From assembly GCA_024235915.1 (NCBI GenBank), contig JACKLO010000007.1, positions 310,001 to 374,000 on the forward strand: 64,000 nt of DNA, written 5' to 3'. The notes beneath the pieces were generated by a model, which was given only the letters and a program-made list of their open reading frames with translations, made no database searches and was not told the origin of the DNA. Below are positions 33,726 through 43,070 of this stretch, in pieces. This DNA is from Burkholderiaceae bacterium (GTDB taxonomy: Bacteria; Pseudomonadota; Gammaproteobacteria; Burkholderiales; Burkholderiaceae_C). The position numbers were made by a program, and so were the translations under genes. Position 1 is the first letter of the stretch; the number at the start of each line of letters is the position of its first letter.

Positions 33726-35039
33726 TCAGCCCGGCCGGCCATCGACGCGCGGGCGGCCGTACCAGCCCAGGTGGCGCAGGCCCCAGGGCAGCAGGGCCGC
33801 AGCCCAGGTCACGGCCGCCCCGGCCAGCAGCGGTGACGTCAGGTCGGGCGGAGCGATGTCGCTGATGATGCGCTCGATCACCGCCGCCTGCAGCACCCAG
33901 AACAGCAGCCATGCGCGGGTGTCGACCGCCAATGCGCGCCCGCTGTGGCCAGCGCTGACCCGTGTGACCATCGCCACCAGCGTGCTGCCCAGAAAACCCA
34001 TGGTGTAGGCGTGCAGCGGGGCCAGGCCCAGCCCCGGCTGCCCGGCGGCCTGCAGGCCGTGCGACACGGCGGCCAGGCCCATGGCCACGCCCAGCCAGAC
34101 GAAGCCCAGGTGCAACATGGCCAGCAGGCGGTTCTTCAGGCTGTGCAGCAGGCCCCAGCGCAGCGCCAGCAGCGTCCAGCCCAGAGCGGCCACGGCCTCG
34201 ACACCGGCCTGCAGCGCCAGCGGCACCGGGGTCCAGACCACGAAGCCCTCGAATCCCAGCACGAGCACGAAGCTGGCCAGCAGCCCCTGCGGCCGCCAGG
34301 CGTCCAGCCCGGGCACGGCGGCGGCGCTGAAGAACGGGATCATGCGGTGCGCCACGGCCGCGTAGGTCACGCCCACGAAGGCCCAGAGCGCGACGCGCAC
34401 GGTCTCGTGTGCGGCCCCCAGGTCGCCCACGGCGACGCTGCCGGCGGCCATGGCCATCAGCACGGCGCCAAATGCGCCGGCCACCACCACCACCGACGCG
34501 TGCAATTTGTCGCTGACCGTGCTCAGCAGCAGCAGGCGGCCGAAGTGCAGCACACCACGGCCCCAGCCGGCGGCCATTGCCGCCAGGCCCACGGCGGCGA
34601 GCAGCCGGGCCAGGGCGGGGTCGTGCGCGAGGCTGGCCAGACCCAGCACCAGGGCACCTGCGGTCTGCGCCTGCACCGGCCCGCGCAGGTGGCGCATGGC
34701 CGGTGGCGGCATGCCCAGCCAGCGCGGGCCGGCGGTGAACAGGAAGCCGGTGATGAACAGCGGCATGAAGCCAAACCCCATCAGCAGCGCATGCAACGTG
34801 CTGGCCGGCAGGCCGGCGGGTGTGGCGATGCCGGCAATACGCGCCACCAGGGCCGAGGCCCACCAAAGGGCCACCAGCAGCATCACGGCGGTGCCGGCGG
34901 CGAAGGCCAGGCGGTGGGGTGCCGACAACAGTCGGCCGGGGCGCCACGCCGGGGTGGCCGGTGCGGACACGGGTATAGCCGCTGGTGCGGCGGGCAGGAC
35001 GGCTGCCGTGCGGAGGTGAAGGGGGAGGGTTCGCGACAT
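33726..35039 (-). CDS. nnrS: NnrS family protein
   Basis: Polytopic haem/copper membrane protein of 437 residues with about twelve hydrophobic segments. Conserved parts include LHALLMGFGFMPLFITGFLF, AHRMIPFFSAAAVPG and LHAYTMGFLGSTLVAMVTRV, rich in His as expected of NnrS. Family members are made during denitrification and lessen nitric oxide stress. The ATG at 35039 was chosen by family position; ribosome-site support is weak. An Nnr/Dnr-like dyad lies 37 nt upstream. It is followed after 10 nt by nrdJ. Confidence 0.88.
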   Translation of the reverse strand: MSRTLPLHLRTAAVLPAAPAAIPVSAPATPAWRPGRLLSAPHRLAFAAGTAVMLLVALWWASALVARIAGIATPAGLPASTLHALLMGFGFMPLFITGFLFTAGPRWLGMPPPAMRHLRGPVQAQTAGALVLGLASLAHDPALARLLAAVGLAAMAAGWGRGVLHFGRLLLLSTVSDKLHASVVVVAGAFGAVLMAMAAGSVAVGDLGAAHETVRVALWAFVGVTYAAVAHRMIPFFSAAAVPGLDAWRPQGLLASFVLVLGFEGFVVWTPVPLALQAGVEAVAALGWTLLALRWGLLHSLKNRLLAMLHLGFVWLGVAMGLAAVSHGLQAAGQPGLGLAPLHAYTMGFLGSTLVAMVTRVSAGHSGRALAVDTRAWLLFWVLQAAVIERIISDIAPPDLTSPLLAGAAVTWAAALLPWGLRHLGWYGRPRVDGRPG

Positions 35040-35075
35040 GGGCCGCGATGCTCGCGGATGGTCGCCGCAGGGGCT

Positions 35076-35089
35076 TTGCGGCAGCGCAA
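35076..35089. promoter_or_regulatory. Nnr/Dnr-type dyad upstream of nnrS
   Basis: TTGCGGCAGCGCAA, a perfect TTGCG-N4-CGCAA dyad. Crp/Fnr-type NO regulators (NnrR, Dnr) bind TTG(A/C)-type half-sites with four-base spacing. It lies 37 nt before the nnrS ATG, in the gap after sirB. The close position would put the start of transcription almost at the ATG if it acts from -41.5. Confidence 0.55.
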
Positions 35090-35141
35090 GCCGCCGGCGG
35101 ACAATGCCCCGGAAGGCCAATCGGTGTGGCGGAACCGCTGC

Positions 35142-35543
35142 TCAGCGCAGCAGGCTCAGCACCCCAGCCGGGTCGCGTGTCAACGCCACCGACACCATGA
35201 AGCCCAGACAGCCCAGCGCCGCCAAGGCCCAGGCCAGTCGTGTGGCGGGCGTGCGAGCCCGGCGCAGGGCCATCGTGCCCAGGCCCACGTAGACGACCAG
35301 CAGCAGCAGCTTGACGCCCAGCCAGGGCTGCACCCAGGGGTTGATCTGCAGTGCCACCCACAGCAGGGCGCCGGCGGTCAGCAGCGCGGTGTCGACCATC
35401 CAGCTCAGGCGGCGCGCCGGCAGGTCCAGCGGCCAACGCGCGCCCGCCAGCTGACCGGCCACGCGCAGCGTGAACCAGGTGCCGCTGAGCACGACCAGGC
35501 CCACGTGGACGTGGCGCAGGGCGACGTGGTGTTCGATCAGCAT
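35142..35543 (-). CDS. SirB family membrane protein
   Basis: Inner-membrane protein of 133 residues with four hydrophobic helices, of the SirB2/YchQ family. It starts HHVALRHVHVGLVVLSGTWF; the paired His residues in the first helix are typical. Cellular function is unknown (the family name comes from a Salmonella invasion phenotype). It lies upstream of nnrS on the same strand, 102 nt away with a regulator dyad in the gap, so it is not clearly part of the nnrS unit. No gene is visible in the 223 nt upstream. Confidence 0.8.
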   Translation of the reverse strand: MLIEHHVALRHVHVGLVVLSGTWFTLRVAGQLAGARWPLDLPARRLSWMVDTALLTAGALLWVALQINPWVQPWLGVKLLLLVVYVGLGTMALRRARTPATRLAWALAALGCLGFMVSVALTRDPAGVLSLLR

Positions 35544-35766
35544 CGGGAGGTTCCTGTCCGCGGCATTGTGCGCAAGGATGGCGCCTGGCTGGCTGCCGGC
35601 GGGGCACGCGGCGCGCGCGATCGTCGTGGTCGATCCTCGTGCCGTTGTGCTGGCTCAAGCGCGTTCGCCTGGGCGCCCGTCTTCAGCACAGGCAAAATGT
35701 CGGCCCACGCGCCGGCTGGCCCGCAGGGCTGCCGGTTGGATTCCCCGACACCGACCGCGACCGCCC

Positions 35767-36315
35767 ATGACGTCATCCTCCCCGCGCCAGAGCCAGCGAG
35801 AGCTGGGCCGCCACGCCTACAGCCGCGACGATCTGCTGGCCTGCGGGCACGGTGAGCTCTTCGGGCCCGGCAACGCCCGGCTGCCGCTCCCCAACATGCT
35901 GATGTTCGACCGCATCGTGCAGATTGACGACGACGGCGGCGCGCATGGCAAGGGCCAGATCGTGGCCGAACTCGACATCCGGCCCGACCTGTGGTTCTTC
36001 GACTGCCACTTCGAGACCGACCCCGTCATGCCCGGCTGCCTGGGGCTGGACGCGCTGTGGCAGCTGGTCGGCTTCTGGTTGGGCTGGCGCGGCAACCCGG
36101 GCCGCGGCCGCGCGCTCGGTGCCGGCGAGATCAAGTTCTTCGGCCAGGTGCTGCCTAGCGTGTCCAAGGTCACCTACCGGCTCGACCTCAAGCGTGTCAT
36201 CGAGCGCAAGCTGGTGATGGGCATCGCCGACGGCAGCGTGCTCGCCGACGGCCGCGAGATCTACCAGGCCACCGACCTCAAGGTGGGTCTGTTCACATCC
36301 ACCGAGGCCTTCTGA
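35767..36315 (+). CDS. fabA: 3-hydroxydecanoyl-[ACP] dehydratase/isomerase
   Basis: Hotdog-fold enzyme of 182 residues that dehydrates 3-hydroxydecanoyl-ACP and isomerises trans-2 to cis-3-decenoyl-ACP, the branch point of oxygen-independent unsaturated fatty acid synthesis. The active-site segment FDCHFETDPVMPGCLGLDA contains the catalytic His and Asp. Length equals that of typical FabA. It overlaps fabB by one nucleotide (TGATG), the classic fabAB operon. Confidence 0.96.
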   Translation: MTSSSPRQSQRELGRHAYSRDDLLACGHGELFGPGNARLPLPNMLMFDRIVQIDDDGGAHGKGQIVAELDIRPDLWFFDCHFETDPVMPGCLGLDALWQLVGFWLGWRGNPGRGRALGAGEIKFFGQVLPSVSKVTYRLDLKRVIERKLVMGIADGSVLADGREIYQATDLKVGLFTSTEAF

Positions 36316-37565
36316 TGCGCCGCGTCGTGATCACCGGCCAGGGCATCGTCTCCAGCCTGGGCAACACCACCGACGAGGTGGCGGCCAGCCTTCGCGAAGG
36401 CCGCTCCGGCATCCGCTTCAACCCGGGTTATGCCGAGCGCGGCCTGCGCTGCCAGGTCAGCGGCCGCCCGGCGCTGGAGCTGGAAACAGCCATCGACCGC
36501 CGCACGCTGCGCTTCATGGGCGATGCGGCGGCGTATGCCTACCTGTCCATGCAGCAGGCGATCTCGCAGTCGGGCCTGTCGGCGGCCGAGGTCTCGCACC
36601 CGCGCACCGGCCTGGTGGCCGGCAGCGGTGGTGCGTCCAGCTTCAACCAGGTGTGGGCGGCCGACACGCTGCGCGCCAAGGGCATCAAGCGCGTGGGCCC
36701 GTTCATGGTCACGCGCACCATGGGCAGCACGGTCTCGGCCTGCCTGGCCACCAGCTTCGCGATCAAGGGTGTCAACTACTCCATCAGCTCGGCCTGCGCC
36801 ACCAGCGCGCACTGCATCGGCCACGCCGCGCAGCTGATCGCCTGGGGCCAGCAGGACGTTGTGTTTGCCGGCGGCGGCGAGGAGGAAAGCTGGGAACTGT
36901 CGCTGCTCTTCGATGCCATGGGCGCCATGTCCAGCGGCTACAACGACCGGCCGGAACAGGCGTCGCGCGCCTTCGACACGGCGCGCGATGGCTTCGTCAT
37001 CGCCGGCGGTGGCGGCATGCTCGTGCTGGAAGCGCTGGAACACGCACAGGCGCGCGGTGCCACCATCCTGGCCGAACTGGTGGGCTTCGGCGCCACGTCC
37101 GACGGCCACGACATGGTGGCACCTTCCGGTGAAGGTGCGGTGCGCTGCATGCAGCAGGCGTTGTCCACCGTGAAGACGCCCGTGGACTACATCAACGCCC
37201 ACGGCACGTCCACGCCGGTGGGTGACGCGGCAGAGCTCGGTGCGGTACGCGAGGTCTTCGGCGCCGCGATCGCCGGCACCGCCGCCGAACCGGCCTATGC
37301 GAAGTTGCCGGCCATCAGCTCGACGAAGTCGCTGTCGGGCCACTCGCTGGGTGCCGCGGGCGCGCAGGAGGCCATCTACGCGTTGCTGATGCTGCAGCAG
37401 GGTTTCGCGGCCGCCTCGGCCAACATCGAGACACCCGACCCGGCGGCCGACGGACTGTCGGTGTTGCGCGAGCGCCTGGACGCGCCGCTGACCACGGTGA
37501 TGTCCAACAGCTTCGGCTTCGGCGGCACCAACGCATCGCTGGTGTTCACGCGGTTCGACGGTTGA
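36315..37565 (+). CDS. fabB: beta-ketoacyl-ACP synthase I
   Basis: Condensing enzyme of 416 residues that elongates cis-3-decenoyl-ACP made by FabA. The nucleophile Cys lies in SSACATSAHCIGH, and the two catalytic His residues in NAHGTSTPVGD and KSLSGHSLGAAG. The sequence MRRVVITGQGIVSSLGN at the start is typical of FabB. It is translationally coupled to fabA, and together they control membrane unsaturation without O2, useful in a denitrifier. Confidence 0.96.
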   Translation: MRRVVITGQGIVSSLGNTTDEVAASLREGRSGIRFNPGYAERGLRCQVSGRPALELETAIDRRTLRFMGDAAAYAYLSMQQAISQSGLSAAEVSHPRTGLVAGSGGASSFNQVWAADTLRAKGIKRVGPFMVTRTMGSTVSACLATSFAIKGVNYSISSACATSAHCIGHAAQLIAWGQQDVVFAGGGEEESWELSLLFDAMGAMSSGYNDRPEQASRAFDTARDGFVIAGGGGMLVLEALEHAQARGATILAELVGFGATSDGHDMVAPSGEGAVRCMQQALSTVKTPVDYINAHGTSTPVGDAAELGAVREVFGAAIAGTAAEPAYAKLPAISSTKSLSGHSLGAAGAQEAIYALLMLQQGFAAASANIETPDPAADGLSVLRERLDAPLTTVMSNSFGFGGTNASLVFTRFDG

Positions 37566-37604
37566 TCCGCTGACAGCGCCCCGGCCGTTGCGGGCTCAGG
37601 GGGC

Positions 37605-38471
37605 TCAGGGGGCGCGCAGCAGCTCGTCGATCAGCTGGTCCTTGGCCTTCCACAGCTGCTCGGTCCAGCGACCGAGCCGCACCACGTGCGCGCGCCCGGT
37701 GGCCTGTTCCAGGCCCACCAGTTCGGCCGGGATCTCGTGCCGCTGCACGCGCACCACCACGGCGTCCAGGCGGCCGCAGAGCAGGTCCCAGAAGCTGGGC
37801 GTGCCCTGGGGGTAGACCAGGGTCACGTCCAGCAGCGCATCGAACTGCTCGCCCATGGTGGCCAGCGCCACCGACAGGCCGCCCACCTTGGGCCGCAGCA
37901 GGTGCCGGTAGGGACTTTTCTCGGCTGCGATCTTGGCTGGTGTGGCCCGTGTGCCTTCGACGAAGTTCATCACCGAGGTCGGCACGTGGCGGAACTTCTC
38001 GCAGGCCAGGCGGGCCGCGGCCAGGTCCTTCTGCAGCGCTGCCTTGCCCTTCCCGCGGCTCATGAAGGGGAAGTCCAGCGCCCACCACGCGAGGCCGATC
38101 ACCGGCACCCAGATCAGCTCGCGCTTGAGGAAGAACTTAAGGAACGGGATGCGACCGTGGAACACGCGCTGCAGCACCAGGATGTCGACCCAGGTCTGGT
38201 GGTTGCTGGTGACGAGGTACCAGCCGCGCGGGTCCAGCCCGTCCAGACCCTGCACGTCCCAGCGTGCCCGCGGCGCCACCGCAGCGATCCAGGCGCTGTT
38301 GACCGCCACCCAGGTGGAAGCGAGCGCGGCCAGCAAGCGGTCGGCCACACGGCGGACAGCGGCGAACGGCAGCAGCAGCTTGACCAGGGACGGAAGGACC
38401 AGGCTCAGGGCCACGACCAGGGTGTTCAGGCCGAGGATGAAGCTGGTGAGGACACCGCGCAAGGCAGACAT
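37605..38471 (-). CDS. PlsC-domain acyltransferase (YihG-like)
   Basis: Membrane-associated 1-acylglycerol-3-phosphate-type acyltransferase of 288 residues. Block I is NHQTWVD (the H-x4-D catalytic pair), block II is PFLKFFLKRELIWVP, and block III is MNFVEGTRATPAK. N-terminal hydrophobic segments (8-45) anchor it. It resembles YihG of E. coli, which adjusts fatty-acid composition of phosphatidic acid. It is convergent with fabB, 39 nt apart. The ATG at 38471 was preferred over upstream codons because it begins the hydrophobic anchor. Confidence 0.88.
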   Translation of the reverse strand: MSALRGVLTSFILGLNTLVVALSLVLPSLVKLLLPFAAVRRVADRLLAALASTWVAVNSAWIAAVAPRARWDVQGLDGLDPRGWYLVTSNHQTWVDILVLQRVFHGRIPFLKFFLKRELIWVPVIGLAWWALDFPFMSRGKGKAALQKDLAAARLACEKFRHVPTSVMNFVEGTRATPAKIAAEKSPYRHLLRPKVGGLSVALATMGEQFDALLDVTLVYPQGTPSFWDLLCGRLDAVVVRVQRHEIPAELVGLEQATGRAHVVRLGRWTEQLWKAKDQLIDELLRAP

Positions 38472-38706
38472 GGCAGGGCAGTTCGGGCGCCGCGAAGGCG
38501 GCAGGGGCGGGCGCGGACAGACGCGGCAAGCCGCGCATTCTGCGCCATGGGCCCGGTCACCCGGGATTCGCCGGCGCGAGGAGGGCCCGTTGCGCTTGTC
38601 CTGCGTCAATGCCGCTCGCCGATCTGCAGCCCGTTGCGTGCGATGCCTGTCAGGGTACTGACGGAAACGGCTACGCTAGCGTGGCGGCAGGCCATCGTTG
38701 TCGCGC

Positions 38707-40818
38707 ATGAGGGCAAGAATGTCCACCACGGAAGCGCCGTTGTCGGCCGACGCAGATCTGGCGCCGGCCTTGGCCCGTCCGCGGGACGGAACGCCGCTTG
38801 GCCTGCTCCGGCGCGCATTCCTGCTGTGGCTGCTTCTGGCGTCGGTGGTGGCCGCCCTGGTGGGGGGGCTGGTCTGGCAACACGACGCCGATGTGCGGTC
38901 TCAGGCCCTGCATGCGCTGCAGGCTCGGCTGCAGCACACCGCCTACACCTTGCACCGCCGGCTGACGGAGCGGGCGGCCAACGTCCATGCGCTGCTGAGC
39001 GTGCCCGCCGTTCGGGAGTTTCTGGCCTCACCTGCCGATACCGCCCGGCGGCGCAATGTGGATCTGGTGTTCTCCGGCGTGGTCGAGTCCTACGGCGTGA
39101 TCGATCACCTGCGGCTGATCGGGCGCGACGGCCATGAAATGCTGCGTGTGAACTTTGACGGCACGGCGTCGCGTGTGGTGCCCGTGAGCGCACTGCAGCA
39201 CCAGGCGGACAGTGACTGTGTGCAGGCTGGTCTGCAGCTCGCGGCCGGCGAACTCTTCGTGTCGCGGGTGGCGCTGAACGTTGAACGAGGCCGCATCGAA
39301 CATCCCGACAAGCCGGTGTTGTGCCTCGTGGCAGCCCTGCCTGATGCGCAAGGCCAGCCAGGGGCACTGCTGGCCGTCAGCGTGCTGGCCGACCCCTTGT
39401 GGCGGACGGAGGACGCACCCCAGACCTTTCTGCTGGGCGTCGAGCCCCAGTGGGTCGATCACAGCGGCCGTTGGCTGGCCCATGCCGATGCGACACGGCG
39501 TTGGGGTGACCAGCGTGGACGCGCCGAAGGCAGCCTCGCCCAAGTCGACCCGGAAGTCTGGGCGGTCGTGTCGACCACACGTTCCGGCGCGGTGAAGCGT
39601 GCCGGGTCGACGCTGCTCTACGACACCGTGGCCCTGCTGGACACCTCGGCCACGCCCGGCCCGGTGGCCACGCCCAGCTGGAAACGCGTGGTCACGGCCG
39701 ATGCCTTCTGGAAGGTGCTGGTGGAGGTGCCTGACCGCGCCGTCGACCCGCTGACAGTGGCTGGCCAGCCCGCCTTCTGGGCGCTGGCCTGGCTGGGCCT
39801 GGTCACCCTGACCGTGCCTGCCTGGCTGTGGACCGGGTGGCTGGCGCAGCGTCGTGCCCTGCGCCGCCAGCAGCAGCGTGCCCGGGAGGTGCTGGACGAC
39901 CTGTATGAACAGGCGCCCTGCGGCTATCACAGCCTGGACGGTGATGGCCGCATCGTGCGCATGAACGCCACCGAACTCGGCTGGCTGGGCTACCGTGCCG
40001 ACGAGGTGCTGGGGCGTCCGATGCGGGACCTGTTGTCGCCGTCGTCGCGTGGCACGATGGCAGAGGCCTTCCCCGCTTTCCTGGAAACCGGGCACATCGC
40101 CGATCTGGAGCTCGAGTTGCTGCGCAAGGATGGCAGCCTGCTCCCGGTCTCGCTGTCGGCCACAGCCGTGCGCGACACCGAGGGTCGTTTCCTGCACTCA
40201 CGGTCCACCGTGTTCGACATCAGCGAACGCCAACGCCTGCAGGCGCAGCTGCGCGAACTGGCCTACGCCGATGCGCTGACCGGTCTGCCCAACCGCCGCC
40301 GCTTCATGGACGCGGCGGCGCTGGAGGTCACGCGTGCGCGACGGCAGGGCACGCCGCTGTCGTTGTTGTTGCTGGACGTGGACCACTTCAAGCGCATCAA
40401 TGACGAGCTCGGCCATCCCACGGGTGACGCCGTGCTGCAGGCCCTGGGGCAGTTGCTGCAGCGGTTGAACCGCGCCAACGATGTTGCCGGCCGCATCGGC
40501 GGCGAAGAGTTTGCGGTGCTGCTGCCGGGGGCTGACGGGTCGGCAGCCGCTGCCGTGGCGGAACGGCTGCGACAGGCTGTGTCGGCGTTGCAGGTGCTGC
40601 CGCCTGCCGCCGCGGTGCCGCAGACCCCTGTGCGGCTGACGGTGTCGCTGGGGGTGGCCACCTGGCGGTCCAGTGAGACCTGGACGGCCGTGGGGGGCCT
40701 GGCCGAGGGTGAAGCGGCCATGGAAGTCGGGCGGTTGCTGAAATTGGCCGATCAGGCGCTTTACGCGGCCAAGGCCGGTGGGCGCAACCGGGTCGAAGTC
40801 GGCGCAGACCTCGTCTGA
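38707..40818 (+). CDS. membrane diguanylate cyclase with PAS and GGDEF domains
   Basis: Sensor enzyme of about 703 residues that makes cyclic di-GMP. TM1 is at about 40-60, followed by a large periplasmic sensory region (60-350, Cache-like) and TM2 at about 360-380. A PAS domain (390-510, DDLYEQAPCGYHSLDGDG) and a GGDEF domain with GGEEF near residue 600 follow. An RxxD inhibitory site (RAND) is placed five residues before GGEEF, so product inhibition is likely. No EAL domain. The start is ambiguous between TTG 38698, ATG 38707 and ATG 38719. It stands alone, divergent from the acyltransferase over 235 nt. Confidence 0.9.
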   Translation: MRARMSTTEAPLSADADLAPALARPRDGTPLGLLRRAFLLWLLLASVVAALVGGLVWQHDADVRSQALHALQARLQHTAYTLHRRLTERAANVHALLSVPAVREFLASPADTARRRNVDLVFSGVVESYGVIDHLRLIGRDGHEMLRVNFDGTASRVVPVSALQHQADSDCVQAGLQLAAGELFVSRVALNVERGRIEHPDKPVLCLVAALPDAQGQPGALLAVSVLADPLWRTEDAPQTFLLGVEPQWVDHSGRWLAHADATRRWGDQRGRAEGSLAQVDPEVWAVVSTTRSGAVKRAGSTLLYDTVALLDTSATPGPVATPSWKRVVTADAFWKVLVEVPDRAVDPLTVAGQPAFWALAWLGLVTLTVPAWLWTGWLAQRRALRRQQQRAREVLDDLYEQAPCGYHSLDGDGRIVRMNATELGWLGYRADEVLGRPMRDLLSPSSRGTMAEAFPAFLETGHIADLELELLRKDGSLLPVSLSATAVRDTEGRFLHSRSTVFDISERQRLQAQLRELAYADALTGLPNRRRFMDAAALEVTRARRQGTPLSLLLLDVDHFKRINDELGHPTGDAVLQALGQLLQRLNRANDVAGRIGGEEFAVLLPGADGSAAAAVAERLRQAVSALQVLPPAAAVPQTPVRLTVSLGVATWRSSETWTAVGGLAEGEAAMEVGRLLKLADQALYAAKAGGRNRVEVGADLV

Positions 40819-40996
40819 TCGCCCCTGGACATCGCCGCGACCTGCACCCAGGTGGGGCCACTCGGACAGCGGCAACAGGGTTGGCATGCGTGGTGCGCCA
40901 TCCCGAAGGCTAGGGGTGGGGAACCTGGGGCCTGCCCCCGTGCCAATGCCGCAGGCGCCGTGCATGCTGGGGCACAACCTGACCAGGAGGATTCCC

Positions 40997-42913
40997 ATGG
41001 CTTTTTCGATGCGCCCGACTTCCCGACGCGCCGGTGTGACGCTGGCGGTGCTGGCTGCCTGGGCCTGCGCGGCCCCGGCACCCAGCCTGGCCGACGGTGC
41101 CCGGCCCGCCGCACCGGCAGCCCAGCCAGACCGCGTGCGCGGCCTGAAGGCGCCACCGGTGGACACGCCGCTGTATCGCCGCGGGGTGGTGGCGGTGGCG
41201 AACCCCTATGGCGCCGAAGCCGGTGCCCGGGTCTTGCAGCAGGGCGGCAACGCCATCGACGCCGCGGTCGCCATTGCCTACGCGCTCAACGTGGTGGAAC
41301 CGCAATCGGCCGGCATGGGCGGCGGCGGCTTCATGCTGGTGCACCTGGCCAAGACGGGTGAGACCTTCAGCATCGACACCCGCGAGACCGCGCCGGCAGG
41401 TGCCACGCGCGACATGTTCTCCGGCGTGTCCAACGCGTCGCGCAAGGGCGTGGCCGTGGGCGTGCCGGGTATGGTGCGTGGCACGGCGCAGGTGGTGGCC
41501 GAACATGGCAAGCTGCCGCTGAAGCGCGTGCTGGCCCCCGCAATTGAACTGGCGGAGGATGGATTCGCCGCCACCCAGCGCTATGCCGACGTGAGCTGCA
41601 ACGACCGCGCGCTGAATTCGCCGGAGGCCCGGGACTTCTTCTGCCCGGGTGGCGTGGCGCCGGCGCCGGGTACCCTGGTCCGCAATCTGCCGCTGGCCAA
41701 CACGCTCAAGCTGATTGCGCGCCACGGCGCGGACTGCTTCTACCAGTACCAGCCGGACAAGGGCTGCGACATCGCCCAGGGCATCCTGGCCGGGCAGGCT
41801 CGCAGCACCATCCTCGTCAACGGCGTCGAACAGGCGGGCAAGCCGGGCTCGATGACCTTGGCCGACCTGGCCGCCTACCAGCCGGCGCGGCGCGCGCCCA
41901 TCGAGGGCAGCTACCGCGGCTACACCATCAAGGCCATGGCACCGCCGTCCAGTGGTGCGCTGACGGTGCTGCAGATCCTGGGCATGCTCGAGCGCTTCCC
42001 GCTCGGCGATGCGTCGCAGGGCTTCGGCTTCGGTTCGGTGAAGACGCTGCAGACCATGGCCGACGCCATGCGCCTGGCCTTCGCCGACCGCGCCATCTGG
42101 ATGGCCGACGCCGACTTCGTGCCCGTGCCCACCGTGGGCCTGATCCACCCCGACTACCTGGCCCTGCGCAGCGGCCTCATCACGCCGGGGCAGCGCATCG
42201 ACCCGAACCCGGTGGCCGACGACCCGCGGCCCTACGAGATCCCGGGCTTCAAGCGCGGCCAGCGGTTGGCGGTGGCACTGCCGGTGACGGGGCCGGACAA
42301 CGGCACCACGCACTTCTCGGTGGCCGACCGCTGGGGCAACGTGGTGTCCTACACCAACACCATCGAGTCTTCGCACGGCATCGGCACCTTCGCCGGCTAC
42401 ACGCTGCCGGACGGCAGCTTCCGCAATTTCGGCTTCCTGCTCAACAACGAACTCACCGACTTCAACACCTCGCCGAGCACCAACCCGTTCACCGGCACCG
42501 ACGGCTACAACGACGTGCAGCCCCAGAAGCGGCCGCGCAGCAGCATGACGCCGACGATGATCTTCGACCCCGAGGGTCGGCCCATCCTGGCCTACGGCTC
42601 GCCTGGCGGCGCCACCATCATCAACTCGGTGGTCAACGTCACGATCAACCTCGTCGACCACGGCATGGGGCTGCAGGCGGCCATCGACGCCGGGCGCATC
42701 TCGGTGGCGTCGGCCAACCCGTCGATCACGCTGGAGTCGCGCTTCCCGACGGAGACCGCCGACGGCCTGCGGGCGCTGGGGTACAGCGTGAGCATCGGCG
42801 ACGTGGGCTCGGTGCAGGCCGTGGGCCGGCTGCCGCAGAGCGGCCTGGTCTACGGCGCGGCCGACGACAGGCGCGAAGGCACGGTGATCGGCCTGCCACG
42901 GCCGCGGCCCTGA
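40997..42913 (+). CDS. ggt: gamma-glutamyltransferase
   Basis: Periplasmic enzyme of 638 residues that cleaves glutathione and transfers the gamma-glutamyl group, made as a precursor that self-processes into two chains. A signal peptide ends near SLADGA (about residue 35). Typical parts are GGNAIDAAVAIAYALNVVEP and GGGGFMLVH. The processing/catalytic Thr is in NGTTHFSVAD (T437-T438), and the small subunit carries the SSMTPTMIFD and GSPGGATII motifs. AGGAGG precedes ATG 40997. The gene stands alone between the cyclase and an uncertain hairpin. Confidence 0.95.
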   Translation: MAFSMRPTSRRAGVTLAVLAAWACAAPAPSLADGARPAAPAAQPDRVRGLKAPPVDTPLYRRGVVAVANPYGAEAGARVLQQGGNAIDAAVAIAYALNVVEPQSAGMGGGGFMLVHLAKTGETFSIDTRETAPAGATRDMFSGVSNASRKGVAVGVPGMVRGTAQVVAEHGKLPLKRVLAPAIELAEDGFAATQRYADVSCNDRALNSPEARDFFCPGGVAPAPGTLVRNLPLANTLKLIARHGADCFYQYQPDKGCDIAQGILAGQARSTILVNGVEQAGKPGSMTLADLAAYQPARRAPIEGSYRGYTIKAMAPPSSGALTVLQILGMLERFPLGDASQGFGFGSVKTLQTMADAMRLAFADRAIWMADADFVPVPTVGLIHPDYLALRSGLITPGQRIDPNPVADDPRPYEIPGFKRGQRLAVALPVTGPDNGTTHFSVADRWGNVVSYTNTIESSHGIGTFAGYTLPDGSFRNFGFLLNNELTDFNTSPSTNPFTGTDGYNDVQPQKRPRSSMTPTMIFDPEGRPILAYGSPGGATIINSVVNVTINLVDHGMGLQAAIDAGRISVASANPSITLESRFPTETADGLRALGYSVSIGDVGSVQAVGRLPQSGLVYGAADDRREGTVIGLPRPRP

Positions 42914-42915
42914 GG

Positions 42916-42934
42916 CGCCAGACGGGCGCTGGCG
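42916..42934 (+). terminator. possible hairpin after ggt
   Basis: CGCCAG and CTGGCG with a 7-nt loop, 3 nt after the ggt stop. There is no T tract, so intrinsic termination is doubtful. Confidence 0.3.
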
Positions 42935-43070
42935 TGCATGGCGTTCCAGCGCCCGATCCAATCCTTTGCCAGGATCGTCCGGCGCGCGGATTCGCCGTGC
43001 ACCGGCGAGCCCGCGGCCAGCCCACCGCGGCGGCCAGGCCCAGTACCCCGGCGGCGCGGGTCTGGCGACC

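Noticed and set aside
31877..33865. Long plus-strand open frame opposite nrdJ and the intein
   Set aside because: It is the antisense shadow of NrdJ, with Gly/Ala/His-rich low-complexity sequence and no ribosome site.
42347..42355. TCCTACA inside ggt as another copy of the stress-island motif
   Set aside because: It encodes conserved VSYTNT residues, so it is explained by the protein.
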